A stretch of 46,459 bases of DNA, taken from an uncultured Lachnospiraceae bacterium (GTDB lineage Bacteria; Bacillota; Clostridia; Lachnospirales; Lachnospiraceae). A program made the translations under genes and the position numbers. The notes beneath the pieces are model-generated. The model was not told the DNA's origin. It did not search any database and saw nothing but the letters and a program-made list of their open reading frames with translations. Below, in pieces: positions 15,001 to 30,000 of the stretch. Location: assembly GCA_947625465.1 (NCBI GenBank), contig CANQOK010000012.1, positions 1 through 46,459 on the forward strand, given 5' to 3'. Within the stretch, counting starts at the first letter, position 1. Every line of letters starts with the position of its first letter.

Positions 15001-18000
15001 GAAGATTTATAATATCGTCGCTTCCATCGAGAACCGGGGGGCAGAGAAACTGCAGGTGGAGGATATTCAGGATATCATTGAGCAGAAGCTGATGCAGGAA
15101 AAGAAGTTTGTACTGGCAAAGACCTACATCATTTATCGCTATACAAGGGCTCTGGTCCGGAAGTCCAACACAACCGACGATTCCATTTTAAAGCTGATCC
15201 GAAATGAAAATAAGGAACTGAACGAAGAAAATTCCAATAAAAACGCCGTATTGGCATCTACCCAGCGGGATTATATCGCCGGTGAGGTTTCCAAGGACCT
15301 GACACGCCGTATGCTGCTGCCGGAGAAGATCTCCAAGGCGCATGATTCCGGCGCGATCCATTTCCATGATGCCGATTACTTTTTACAGTCGATTTTTAAC
15401 TGCTGTCTGGTTAATATCAGCGATATGCTGGACAACGGTACGGTTATGAATGGGAAGCTGATCGAGTCTCCCAAGAGCTTTCAGGTTGCCTGCACGGTTA
15501 TGACACAGATCATTGCCGCGGTAGCCAGCAGCCAGTATGGCGGACAGTCTGTCGATATCAAGCATCTGGGCAAGTATCTGCGCCGCAGCCGCGATAAATA
15601 CCGCGCGCATTACAAAGAAGTGTTCGGAGATCAGGTTGCGCCTGAGATCCTGGAGCGGTTTGTGCATGACCGTCTGATCGCGGAGCTGAAAACCGGCGTA
15701 CAGACCATGCAGTATCAGATCAACACCTTGATGACCACCAACGGCCAGTCTCCGTTTGTAACGCTGTTTTTGCACATTGAAGATAACAGCGAATATGAAG
15801 AAGAAGTTGCCATGATCGTAGAGGAGATCCTGCGGCAGCGTCTGGAAGGAATTAAGAATGAGAAGGGCGTATATGTAACGCCGGCATTCCCGAAACTGGT
15901 ATATGTACTGGACGAGAACAACTGCTTAAAGGGCGGCAAATATGATTATATTACCCGGCTGGCAGTCAAGTGTTCCGCGAAACGGCTGTATCCGGATTAT
16001 ATTTCCGCGAAGAAGATGCGGGAGAATTATCAGGGCAACGTATTTTCCCCTATGGGCTGCCGGAGCTTCCTTTCCCCGTGGAAAGATGAGAACGGCAACT
16101 ATAAGTGGGAAGGCCGGTTCAATCAGGGCGTTGTCAGCCTGAACCTGCCGCAGATCGGTATTCTGGCACAGGGCGATATGGAGAAGTTCTGGGAACTGTT
16201 TGAGGAGCGTCTGTCTATCTGCTTTGAAGCTCTGATGTGCCGTCACCGCGCGCTGGAAGGAACCCGTTCCGACGTGAGCCCGGTTCACTGGCAGTATGGC
16301 GCGATCGCGCGGCTGAAGAAGGGCGAGACGATCGACAAGCTGCTGCATGGCGGTTATTCCACCCTTTCTCTGGGCTATATCGGCCTGTACGAAGTAACCA
16401 AGCTGATGACCGGCGAGAGCCATACGACCGAGAAGGGACTGGAATTTGCCCTGAAGGTTATGAACCGGCTGCGCAAGGCAACCGATACCTGGAAGGAAAA
16501 TACCAATATCGGATTTGCGCTTTACGGTACGCCGGCTGAATCCCTGTGCTATCGGTTCGCGGAGATCGACCGCCAGCGGTTCGGCGATATTCCGGACGTA
16601 ACGGATAAAGGATATTACACGAATTCTTATCACGTAGATGTACGTGAGAAGATCAGCGCATTTGATAAGTTTACATTTGAGAGCCAGTTCCAGAAGATTT
16701 CTTCCGGCGGCGCGATCTCCTATGCGGAGATTCCGAATCTGCGCCACAACCTGGAAGCGCTGGAAGAAATGGTGAAATTTATCTATGATAACATTCAGTA
16801 TGCAGAGTTCAACACCAAGTCGGATTACTGCCATGTATGCGGCTATGACGGCGAGATCGAGATCAACGACGATCTGGAGTGGGAGTGCCCGCAGTGTCAT
16901 AACAAGGATCATTCCAAGATGAATGTTACCAGACGTACCTGTGGATATCTGGGTGAAAACTTCTGGAATGTAGGAAAGACAAAGGAAATCAAAGCCCGCG
17001 TACTGCATATTTAGGAAGGGTTATCATATGAATTATGCAGATATTAAACAATTTGACGCAGCGAACGGACCGGGCGTCCGGGTATCCGTATTTGTAAGCG
17101 GATGCACGCACCAGTGTCCGGGCTGCTTCAATGAGGAAGCCTGGGATTTCAATTACGGAAAGCCGTTTACCGAGGAAACCATAGAAGAAGTAGTGGGATA
17201 TCTGTCGGCTTCTTATTATCAGGGCCTCACGCTTTTGGGAGGAGAACCGTTTGAGCACAGCAACCAGCAGGGTTTGCTGCCGCTGCTGCGGCGTGTCCGC
17301 GCCGAGTATCCGGACAAGTCCATCTGGTGTTTCAGCGGCTATGATTTTGAAAAAGATATCATGGGCCGGATGTACCAGGAATGGCCGGAAACAAAGGAAA
17401 TGCTGTCTTATATTGACGTGCTGGTGGACGGAGAGTTCGTGGAAGCGCTGAAAAACATGAATCTGTTTTTTAAGGGCTCATCCAATCAGCGTACGATCAT
17501 GGTGCAGGAATCCATTGCCGCCGGAGAGGTGGTATTGTGGGAGCCGCCCGCGTATGACTATTAGAAAGGAACCACTATGATTACAACTGTGCAGATTAAG
17601 AAGCTGGATCCGAAAGCGACGATCCCGACTTACGGCAGTCAGTATGCCGCGGGAGCGGATCTCTATGCCTGTCTGGCGGAACCGGTTCTGCTGGCGCCCG
17701 GCGAGACAAAGCTGATCCCGACCGGACTGGCGTTAGAAATACCGGAAGGCTATGCCGGACTGATTTATGCGCGGAGCGGACTGGCCAGCAAAAAGGGATT
17801 GGCGCCGGCCAATAAAGTAGGCGTTGTGGACGCGGATTACCGCGGCGAGGTCATGGTGGCCCTGCACAATCACAGTCTGGCTGCGGCGGAAGTAGAGCCG
17901 GGAGAACGGATTGCCCAGATGGTGATCACCCCATTTATCACCGCCGCGTTTACAGAAGTCGATGAACTGAGCGAGACTGTCCGGGGAGCCGGCGGGTTTG

Positions 18001-21000
18001 GTTCCACCGGTAAGAAATAACGGGGATCGGAATATTTACGTACTTGCCATATTTATTTGGGAGCCGCTTGGCAGCGCCGCTAGGGTGACAGTACCTGATG
18101 CAGCAGTTCTGCCAGCGGCTCCATTGCGTTTAATTCTTCCTGCAGGGTGTTGGTCTGTGCGCCGACTTCGATCAGCATGGCTTTCGGGCGCATATCCAGA
18201 TTATACTTATAAGCGTTCAGATAATTACAGCGTACAAAATCCGGATAGGTCTTTAAAGCGGCCAGACGCATCTGCAGGCTCATGGCAAGGTTTTCGGTGA
18301 GGTAAGGATTGTAAAGGCCGTCCACGTCTCCCAGCCCCTGAATCCTTGACAGACCGTTAAAAAACATAATTTTGGCAGTCTGTTTTCCGTTGATCTGGGT
18401 AACCAGCCGCACATTTTCCCCAACTCCGTCTCTGTGCACATCCAGTACCACCTCTACGGACGGATTTTTCTGGAGGATCTGGCTGATCTTCTCCCGGGCG
18501 TAGTCGTAGGCTTTATTCCGGTCCAGTTTTCCGTTTACCAGATCATAGGCAGTCGTATCGTGGATCACATTATAGTGATATTTTTCGGTCAGAAGTTCGG
18601 TCAGGTAATTGCCAACGCCTATAATTGTAGTAGAGGTGTCGCCGGCAACCGTATCGGTAAATCCCTCCTGGGAATGGGTATGATAGATCAGGATCTGCGG
18701 TTTTTTAGAGTTGGTCTGTTTCAGCGTCATATCCATTTGCGACAGCTTCAGCATATCTACATCCTGCCTGGTGATATAAGTCGTTCCGGATACCACGTAA
18801 TAGTTGGAAATCATATAGTTAAAATCTGAAAGCTGCTTCTTCGCCAGCACGATTCCCTTTGCGGTCTGCACGTTGGCGCTGTCGGCGTTAGACGGCGCGG
18901 AAGCGGTTTCTTTTTCCGGATTCGTTTTGGAAGCGGTTTCCTGTTTCGTTTCCGTTTCCTTTGCCTGTTCGGAGGATTGTTCGGCGTCCATCAGCAAAAC
19001 TTCTTCCCCGGCAGACATCCAGAAACTTTCTTTTTGCCAGAAATCTTCGTCTTCCCCATATTGCATTAAATACTGCTGAATCGGACTGGAGATCTCCTGC
19101 CGGACGGCTTCTGAATTCCACCAGCCGGCTTTGCCGCCCATTACATAGGAACGGATCGGATTTTCCGCTACGTTAAAATATGTAATCAGTGTTTTGCAGC
19201 CGTTGGAAAACCATGTCCGGCAGCGATCCTGCACCCAATGGGTATCACAGACGGCTTTTCCGAGTATGATCCCGAGAAAAAGTGCTGCCGCGAAAACGCC
19301 GATCCGCGGCAGATTCCATTGTTTCCCTTGTCGATTTCTGTTTCGCACCGTTTTCCTCACCTCTCCGCTATCATATATATGCCGGAAAACGGCGCATGTT
19401 GCTCTGTTTTTTTATTTATCCGGCAAAGGCCAGATTCAGCCCTTCGGACAGCGTAATGCTTAGCTGGCGGATCGTTTCATCTACGTCTTTTGGCGTAACA
19501 TATAAGATCCCCAGATCCGGTTCCAGCAGTTCCCGGATCAATTCCTGCCGTTCCTGTTCCTGAAACTGCATTAAGGTCTCACGGAGAGATTTCAGTTCCG
19601 TAACCTCTTCGAGCGCGTCCATCAGATTTTCCATGGTATCAGAGACGATCGCGGAAGCTTCCACAACCGTGGGAACGCCGATGGCGATTACAGGGATCCC
19701 CAGGGTTTCCTCCGAGATACAGTTCCTGTGGTTTCCGACGCCGGAGCCGGGCGCGATCCCGGTATTGGTGATCTGAATGGTGGTATTCAGCCGCCTCGTG
19801 CTGCGCGCCGCCAGAGAGTCAATTGCGATTACCACATCCGGATGGGTTTCTTTTACCACGCCCTTTACGATTTCCGCGGTTTCCATTCCGGTTTTTGCCA
19901 TAACGCCGGGGACCAGGCTGCTTACCAATACGGTTTCGGAGCTGTCGTCTTGTTCTTCGGAAAGATGACGTGTGATACACAGGTGATCCACTGCCAGCGG
20001 CCCCAGCGCGTCCGGCGTGACCTCCTGATTGCCCAGCCCGACTGCCAAAACAGAGAGCCTGTTTTTCTTTGGAACCAGTTCCCGAATATATTTTGCCAAA
20101 ACGACGGCTGCTTCTCTGTGGTAATCTTCGTCCGCATACTGCAGATTCTTAGCTTCCAGTGTAATATAGGTTCCGATGGGCTTTTGCATGGCTTTTGCCC
20201 CGGCCTGGTTTTGAATGACGACGCGGGTGACAGTGATGTCCCGTGCTTCATCTCGTTCTTTTTCTAAAATAACGCCTTTTACTTCGGTGTTGGTTCCGGC
20301 AAAACGTTCCCGCGCTTCCAGTGCCAGATCTGTCCGAACCTGATATCCGTGCTCTGTCATAGTGCTCTCCATTCTTTGTTCATTTTCCTGAAGCTACCGT
20401 TAGTTTATCCCGGATCTCTGAAAATAACCGCTGCTTTTTCAGAAGCAGAGCAATGAGGAAGGTTGACTTTTTTTTCGGAAACAACTATAGTTAGGTGAGA
20501 AAACCATTCTTAAAATCCGACAGGGAAGTGATGAGTTGAAAAGACGGCCGAGGATCATTTTGTTGTCTGTGATCGGAGCTGCGGTGTTTGCGGCGATCGG
20601 AATCGTTGGACTGAAGCTGCAGGACTGGCTGCCGAGCGAAGAGGCCGGCACAGAGGACAAACTGACATATGACGAAGTAATATTTGATAAAAACAAGGTG
20701 CTTTCCATTGATATTACGCTTGCGGAAGCTGACTGGAATGCCATGCTGGAAGCACCGTTAGATAAGACCTATTATCCGTGCAGCATCACGATAAACGGAG
20801 AGACCTTTACCAATGTGGGAATTGCCACCAAGGGTAACTCCAGTCTGAAACGGGTGGCGGAAGAACCGGACCTGAACCGGTATGGCTTTAAGATATCTTT
20901 CGAACATTTTGTGAAAGAGCAGACCTGTCACGGTCTGGACAAGCTGCTGCTGAACGCCAATTACGCGGATGCCACCTATATGAAGGAATACATTTCCTAT

Positions 21001-24000
21001 GATCTGCATACCCGCATGGGCGTTCCGACGCCGCTGTTTTCTTATGCGGATCTGAAGATCAACGGGCAGCTGCGCGGGCTTTATCTGGCCGTGGAAGACA
21101 TCGAGGAAAGTTTTATCCTCCGCAATTTCGGCAAAACAGAGGGACAGTTATATAAGCCCAGCTACCTGAAAGGCGAGAGCTTTTACGCCGGTGCGGACCT
21201 GAGCTATCAGGGAGACGACAGCAGCAAGTATGAGACTATTTTAAACAGCGCGCAGCTGGGAACGGCTTCCAAAGAGGACGCGCAAAAGCTGATCGCTTCG
21301 TTAAAGCATCTGGAGGAACAGACGGAGCTGGAAACCTATGTGGCTGTGGATTCTACGCTGCGGATGCTGGCGGTCAACGCCTTTATCATGAATGACGACT
21401 GTTATTTCGGCGATCAGATCCATAATTATTATATCTATGAAAAGGGAAATTGTCTGACTATGCTGCCTTGGGACTACAATCTGGCGTTCGGCGGATATAC
21501 CAATCCCGCAAAAGCGATCACGGCAGCGGAGCTGGTCAACCGGCCTCTGGATTCGGTAACGCCGTTCGGCTCCTGGGAAAAACGTCCGCTGGTCAAACGG
21601 CTGCTGTCGGTGGAAGAATATAAAGCAGCGTATCATACTTACACGAAGCAGATTTTGCAGGACTACTTTGAAGCCGGTGTCTTTGAAGCGGAGGTGGACC
21701 GGCTGCAGACGCTGATCGACCCTTATGTCAAAGAACAGACGGAGACATTTTATCCGTATGAACAATTCCTGCAGGCGACTGCCATGTTAAAGAAAACCGG
21801 TATGCGCCGGGCGGAAAGTGTGGCAAAGCAGTTCTCCGGCGAGCTGGGGATCACGCATGCGGAGCAGATCGGGCAGCAGGATAAACTGGTGGATACCGGC
21901 GATATTGATTTGAAACTGATGGGACATTACTGGGATTTCGGCGCGGCGTACGGCACGGAGTAGACATTGTCTGCGTTGTGTGTTAAGATACCAGTGAAAT
22001 AAAAAAAGGATAGCAGGAAGCGTATGGCGAAAACAGAACAGAACAGAATCAGAAATTTTTGTATTATTGCGCATATCGATCACGGAAAGTCTACTCTGGC
22101 GGACCGGATCATTGAAAAAACAGGACTTTTGACCAGCCGGGAAATGCAGGCGCAGGTCCTTGACAATATGGAACTGGAACGGGAGCGGGGGATCACCATT
22201 AAGTCTCAGGCGGTGCGGACCGTATATCGGGCAAAGGACGGAAAAGAGTATATCTTCAATCTGATCGATACCCCGGGCCATGTGGACTTTAATTATGAGG
22301 TGTCCCGGAGCCTGGCGGCCTGCGACGGAGCCATCCTGGTGGTAGACGCGGCACAGGGGATCGAGGCGCAGACGCTTGCCAATGTGTATCTGGCGCTGGA
22401 TCATGACCTGGAGGTGCTTCCCGTGATCAATAAGATCGACCTGCCCAGCGCGGAACCGGAGCGGGTGAAGCATGAGATCGAGGATGTGATCGGACTGGAT
22501 ACGGAGAACGCGCCTTTGATCTCCGCGAAAAACGGGATCAATATTGAAGACGTGCTGGAACAGGTGGTGAAACAGCTTCCGCCGCCGGAGGGAGATCCGG
22601 AGGCGCCGCTGCAGGCCCTGATCTTTGACAGCGTTTATGATTCCTATAAGGGTGTGATTGTGTTTTTCCGGATTAAAGAGGGAACGGTGCGGCCCGGTAT
22701 GACGATCCGGATGATGGCGACCGGCGCCGCTGCCAATGTGGTGGAAGTCGGCTATTTTGGCGCGGGACAGCTGATCCCCTGTGAGGAACTGAGCGCCGGC
22801 ATGGTCGGATATCTGACCGCCAGCATCAAGAATGTGAAGGATACCCGCGTGGGCGATACCGTAACGGAGGACAGGCGTCCCTGCGCCGCTCCGCTGCCCG
22901 GTTACCGGAAGGTAAATTCTATGGTATACTGCGGGATGTATCCGGCGGACGGCTCCAAATACGGAGACTTGCGGGACGCGTTGGAAAAACTCCAGTTAAA
23001 TGACGCTTCTTTGAATTTTGAACCGGAAACCTCAGCCGCTCTGGGCTTTGGGTTCCGCTGCGGCTTCCTGGGACTGCTCCATCTGGAGATCATACAGGAA
23101 CGGCTGGAGCGTGAATACAATCTGGATCTGGTGACAACGGCTCCCAGCGTAATCTATAAAGTACACAAGACGGACGGAACGGTGATCGATCTGACGAATC
23201 CCAGCAATCTGCCGGACCCCAGTGAGATCGCTTTTATGGAAGAACCGATGGTTGCGGCGGAGATTATGGTAACGACGGAATTTATCGGCCCGATCATGGA
23301 GCTGTGCCAGCAGCGGCGCGGCGTCTACAAGGGAATGGATTATATCGAGGGAACCCGCGCCATGCTGCGGTATGACCTTCCGCTGAATGAGATCATCTAT
23401 GATTTCTTTGACGCGCTGAAATCCCGTTCCCGGGGATATGCCTCCTTTGATTATGACATGAAAGGCTATGTGGAGTCCAAACTGGTAAAACTGGATATTT
23501 TGATCAATAAAGAAGAAGTAGACGCCCTGTCTTTTATCATTCATGCGGACAACGCGTATGAGCGGGGCAGGAAAATGTGTGTCAAGCTGAAGGAAGAGAT
23601 CCCTCGGCAGCTTTTTGAGGTACCGATCCAGGCGGCAATCGGCAATAAAGTGATCGCCAGAGAAACCGTCAAGGCCATGCGGAAAGATGTGCTGGCAAAA
23701 TGCTACGGCGGCGATATTACCCGTAAGAAAAAACTGTTGGAAAAACAGAAAGAAGGGAAAAAGCGGATGCGGCAGATCGGCAGCGTAGAGATTCCCCAAA
23801 AGGCTTTTATGAGTGTATTGAAATTGGATGATGAATAAAAACAGCTTTGAACTCTATGTGCATATCCCGTTTTGTAAACAGAAATGTTATTACTGCGATT
23901 TTCTGTCGGCGCCGGCAGACGGGGAGCAGATCGCTGCTTACCGGGAAGCGCTGCTTAGGGAAATCCGGTATGTGAGCGCGCAGATCCGGCAGGCAGAAAA

Positions 24001-27000
24001 TGGGCAGTTTGGAACGGTGCAGTCCGTATTTATCGGAGGAGGAACGCCTTCGTATATTCCGGAAGCGGATATTGCGGCAATACTTGCGGAAATCCGAAGA
24101 CAGTTTATGGTGGAACCGGATGCCGAGATCAGTATGGAGTGCAATCCGGGCACACTGACACCCCAAAAGGCTGCCTGCTATCGGGAGGCCGGGATCAATC
24201 GGATCAGCCTGGGTCTGCAGAGTACGGACAACGCCTGTCTTGCGCGGATCGGCAGGATCCATACCTGGGAAACCTTTCTGGAGAGCTACGCGATCTGTCG
24301 GGAAACGGGCTTTGACAATATCAATATCGATCTGATGAGCGCGCTGCCCGGGCAGACCTTAGCGGAATATTTGATCGGACTGCAGCAGGCAGCCGATTTA
24401 AAACCGGAACATATTTCCGCCTATAGTCTGATCGTGGAGCCGGGGACCGCATTGGAGGCCATGCTTGCGAACGGCCAGGCGGCGCCGCTTCCGACAGAAG
24501 AAACGGAACGGGAAATGTATGAACAGACCGGAGCCGTTTTGCGGCAGCAGGGATATCATCGGTATGAGATCTCAAATTACTGCAGACCGGGGAAGGAATG
24601 CCGGCACAACTGTGGGTATTGGAACCGGACACCGTATCTGGGATTCGGTCTGGGCGCATCCTCGTTCTGGAAGGAGACGCGCTGGCAGAATGAAAGCAGG
24701 CTGCAGGCTTATCTGACGGAAGCGGGAAACCGGGATATCCGGCGGAATCCGGAACAGTTGTCCGAAAAAGACCGGATGGCGGAATTTATGTTCCTGGGGC
24801 TCAGAATGACCGCCGGCGTTTCTGCCGGGGAATTTTTGGCGCAGTTCGGCGTGCCGATGGAACAGGTCTACGGTTTGGTGATCCGAAAATACCGGGACTG
24901 CGGATTGCTGAAGGAAGACGGAGACCGGCTCTGTCTGACCGAGGCCGGGATCAATGTGAGCAATTATATCTTTTCGGACTTTTTATTGGAATAAGCAGAG
25001 AATGGAAATCAGAATGGGAGCAGAAAACCAGACAGTTGTAGTGGGTATGTCCGGCGGCGTGGATTCTTCCGTCGCGGCATATCTCTTAAAAGAACAGGGG
25101 TACCGGGTCATCGGCGTGACCATGCAGATCTGGCAGGACGAACCGACAGCCGGACCGGAAGGCGGCTGCTGCGGAGTCAGCGCTGTAGAGGACGCCCGCA
25201 GAGTGGCGGCAAGCCTGGAAATTCCCTACTATGTTATGAATTTTAAACAGGAATTTGAACGGGCCGTTATCGACTATTTTGTTTCGGAATATCAGAAGGG
25301 CAGGACGCCCAATCCGTGCATCGCCTGCAACCGGTATGTCAAATGGGAATCCCTCTTAAAGCGGAGCATGGAGATCGGAGCGGACTATATCGCGACCGGG
25401 CATTATGCCAGGGTGCTCCGGCTTCCCAACGGCAGATTTACGCTGCAAAAGTCGGTGACAGATGCGAAAGATCAAACCTATGCGCTTTATAATCTGACGC
25501 AGGATCAGCTTTCCCACACGCTGATGCCGGTGGGAGACTATGACAAAGAATCCGTGCGCAGGATCGCGGATCGGATCGGACTGGCCGTGGCAAACAAGCC
25601 GGACAGCCAGGAAGTCTGCTTTGTGCCGGATCAGGATTACAGCGGATTCATCGACCGTTATACAGGGACAAAGGCAGAGCCGGGGAATTTTGTAGATACG
25701 GCCGGCAATGTGATCGGCCGGCACTGCGGCATTACCCATTATACGGTAGGACAGCGAAAAGGGCTGGGTCTGGCTATGGGACATCCGGTATTTGTAACCG
25801 AAATCCGTCCGGACACCAACGAAGTGGTCATCGGCGGAAATGAAGACGTATTTACGAACCGTTTGTATGCGGATCGGCTGAACTTTATGAGTATTGACCG
25901 ATTGGACGGCGCGATGCGGGTTGTGGCAAGGATCCGTTACAATCATAAAGGCGCGCCCTGTACCGTAAGAATGGTCGGGGAAGATCTGGCGGAATGTGTG
26001 TTTGAGGAGCCGGTACGGGCCGTTACGCCGGGACAGGCAGTTGTATTTTATCAGGAAGATTTTGTAGTGGGAGGAGGTACCATAGTATAGTATGAAATTC
26101 AGATTTGGAACCATCAAGAATATGAAAAATATGGTGCGGTTTTCGATTGCCCTGATCGCGATTACGGTTGCGGCTGTCATTATCCTGTTTCAGGTGAATT
26201 TGTACCATATCGATCAAAAAGTATCTGAGTACACATCCCGGTATCTGAATGATATTATCGAGGAAAGCAAGGATTCGATTGAGTTTGGGATCCAGAGCGA
26301 TTTCTCTGTTTTGGAGACGGTTTCGGCGATGATCGCGGAGCATGAGAACCTGTACGGTTTGGAGGTTTCCGAGATCTTAAAGGAACAGGCGGAGAAAAAC
26401 GGGGCCGCGTACTATAATGTGATCTCCAGGAGCGGTGACGGGCTGCCGGATATTCCGATCGCGGCGCAGATTCTGGATCAGAATTACATGAAGGAAGCAT
26501 TTCAGGGCAACAATACGGTTTCGGACATTGTGGTGATGACGGAGGAACAGGAGATCCTGTTTAATGTTCCGGTATATCAGAAAGGACAGATCCGCGCGGT
26601 GCTGCAGTTTGGGTATAATCTGGAGAGCTTCGCGGGACTTTTTGAAAACAACGCATTGGGCAGGAAAGCGGATACGTTTGTGATCCAGACAGACGGCACG
26701 CTGGTGTCCAGACCGGGATCGGTAAAGGGAGGAACCAACCTGTTTTCCCTGCTGGAAAATCTGATCATGGAAGACAGCAGCGCCATTGCTGATCTGAAGA
26801 CGGCGATCCGAAGCGGGGAAGAAGGCTCTCTGATCGTGGGAAAAGATCGCTATAAGCGCTACCTGTGTTATACGCAGATCCCCGAAAACGGCTGGTATGT
26901 AGTGACGATCATGTCGGCCAATGTGGTAGAGAATAATATTTATGACGTTTCCGAGCGGGCAGAGGCTTTGGGAGAAGGCGTAATCCTCATTTTCGTATTG

Positions 27001-30000
27001 CTGCTGATCGGCGTCCTCTATCTGTTTGTCCGTCTGTATTTCCATACAAAGATCAATTCCGAGCGGTATCAGATCGTGGCGGAGCAGTCCGGCAATATTA
27101 TTTTTGAATACAATTATGATACGGAAGAAGCGTACCACAATTACAAATGGTATGATAAACTGGGATATGAACCGATTTCAGAGAACTATATCAGCGGTAT
27201 GACGTCCGGAGAAGTGATTGTTCCGGAAGATAAGGAAGTCTTTGAAAGTATTTTTGTAGAGCTGCGCCATGGCGCTAAGATGGTAGAAAAACGGGTTCGG
27301 ATCTATGATAAAGATAAGAACCCCATTTGGTTTACGGTAAAGGCTTCCGGGATCTGTGACCGGAAGGGCAGGATCTACAAAGTAATCGGACGGTATATCG
27401 ATGTAGATCAGCGGATTCGGACCATGACCTATTGGCAGGAACAGGCCGAGATAGACTGGTCTACCGGTTTGCTGAATAAAGAGGCAACTTTGTTCCATAT
27501 CGCGCAGATGATCAATCAGATGCGCTACCCGAATCTCTGCGCGGTCTATCTGATCGATATTGACGGATTAAACCAGATCAATCAAACATACGGGCAGAAG
27601 TGCGGAGATGAAGTGATCGGCGCCCTGGTCAACAGTATGAAGCAGACCGGACGGGAAGATACGATGGTCGGACGTGCGGGAGACGATGAATTCCTGATGG
27701 CGCTGCCCAATGTGACGGATCGGAATATGGCAGAACAATTCGCCGTGAGCCTGCTGCAGAATACAGAAAAAATGGAGTTTCCGCAGTATCCCGAGGCGAA
27801 GCTGTGTGTCAGCATCGGAATCGTGCTGGCACCGCTTCACGGACGGGATACGAAACGGCTGCTGGAGCGGGCGGAAGAGGCGCTGCGGACAGCCAAGAAA
27901 AATGGCAGCAACTCTTACCATATTTTATAATTTGAAATCACCAGATTGTAGTTGGAAGGCTTGGAATAGGAAGAATCGTACAGATATTTCCCGTCCGGGC
28001 CTTTTGCTTTGATCTCGACTACATTCTGCGCGCTGCCGTCAGTCAGAGCGGACTTCGGGATGGAAACGGAAGCAGTACCGCCGGCGGCCGCGCTTTCTGC
28101 CTGTGTAGTACCGTTGACCTGAAAGACTACAGCGGAAATGGAATCGTCGGAAACCGAAGCCGTAATGGTAACGGAACCGTCTGCCTGTGTCTGAATATCG
28201 GAAACCGCCAATTGGGAAGACGGGTGATATACATTCAGGGACGCGATAAAGGTCTCCAGAGAGGTAAACTGTTTATCCATCCATTTTATGCGCTCCGTAA
28301 TAAACTGCTTCATATGTTCGGTCGCTTCTTCAAACGGTTCTCCGCCATACTGCCGATAGGAATAGTCCCATTTTTCATCATTGGCAAGGGCGGCATCCCG
28401 CAGATAAGCCGCATAGGTATCAATGGTGCCGCCGTCTTTGAGCATATCTTCAATCAGCGTCGGCCGGATCTCTTTATATTTCTCATAGGCGCGGACCAGA
28501 AAATACGGGTCGCGAATCAGCTGCGTATTCCACTGTACGGACTGATAATACTGTTCGTTGGTAAAGTAAGTACAGGTGGTATGCCATTCGGTCGGCACAT
28601 TTGTATCGATCCCGAACATATTCCGGTTGCCCCAGGCCCAGTCAAAATCCCACTGTGGTCCGATCTGCGCCGGCTTTCCGATATCTTTATACAGGTGGAA
28701 GCTGTTTTTCATGCTGTCCCAGTTCATGGCAAATTCACAGAAGATAAAATTGTTGACCAGACTGTCCATATCAAAAAGCTGACTGTAGTGCTTCCCGTCA
28801 TTTTCGGCGTCCTGATAATCGACCGGCTCAAAAGCGGCGTTGTCCCAGCCCCGTTCCCAGTCAAACCAGCCCGTCCGGGATACCTGATAATGCGGATCTG
28901 TATTGCGGAAAAAGAAATCGTCGCTGTGCAGGGCATATTCAAAAGTAGTCACATAGCCCAGAGCGTATTTGTATAAGGACGTCACGGAAAACGCCCTTGC
29001 GTCGGCGGGTTCCGGCGTATTAAAGTACAGCGGCTGCCGGTAAGGCGTCTGGGTGCGGGCCAGAGAAGGCTGCTGCAGGGAATAGAAATCCATCTCCAGA
29101 ACAAAGCCGCCGTTCGCTTCGGGGATCACGACGCTGTCCGGAATGGTATAATCGGTTCCGTCTACGGAGACGGTCCGCGTGTCGATCCAGGTATAATCCT
29201 GCTCCATGGCGTCTTCCAGCGCTTTTTGGAAGACTTTGGCGTCTGCCGCCTCAGAGGTCTGCGCGATCGCCAGAGCCGCCTCTTCGGCAATGTCGTCCCA
29301 ATCCAGAATATCAATCCGTGTTTTGCCTACGCGGATATGCTCGCAGAGCTGATAAACGCCCATATAATCATTGTTGTAGTACAGATTGACCCAGGTAGAT
29401 TCCATGTAGGATTCGGTTCCCAGAGCGCCGCTGAAATCCAGAAGCAGCTTGTTCCGCATCTGGGTGTGGTCGATGTCGTTGGCAAGCAGGACCCAATGTT
29501 TGCTTTCGCCCATACCGAACAGATCCGCTTTTTTCTCCAGCTTGATCTTAAAGGGCCGCTTGTCCCGCTGCGCAGTGGAATTGCCCCGCAGTTTGATCTC
29601 CAGACTGCCGGTATAATCGCAGGACACGCCTTTGTAATCCGTTCCGCGGATGGAAACGGAGGCGTCCGTATAGTCCCAGCCTACCTGTCTGTAATCGGTA
29701 GAACTGGTCAGACGCAGCTCCGGCAGCGGATTGACAGAATCTGCAGGTCCCGTTTGGTTTCCGGTCTGTGCTGCAGCGGGTTTATCGGACGGCGCGGGCA
29801 CATCGTCTGCCTGATCACAGGCGGACAGGAAAAATACGCTGAATCCAAACAGTATAAAGATTAAAATTTTTCTGATCCGATCTCCGTTCATACCTACCTC
29901 CTCATTCTTACCTGCAGTATATCATAATTGTGTTTGTTTGAAAAGAAATTTATAGACAAAGCCGTATATTTTTGCGGGGAAAAAGGCACATTAAACGGAG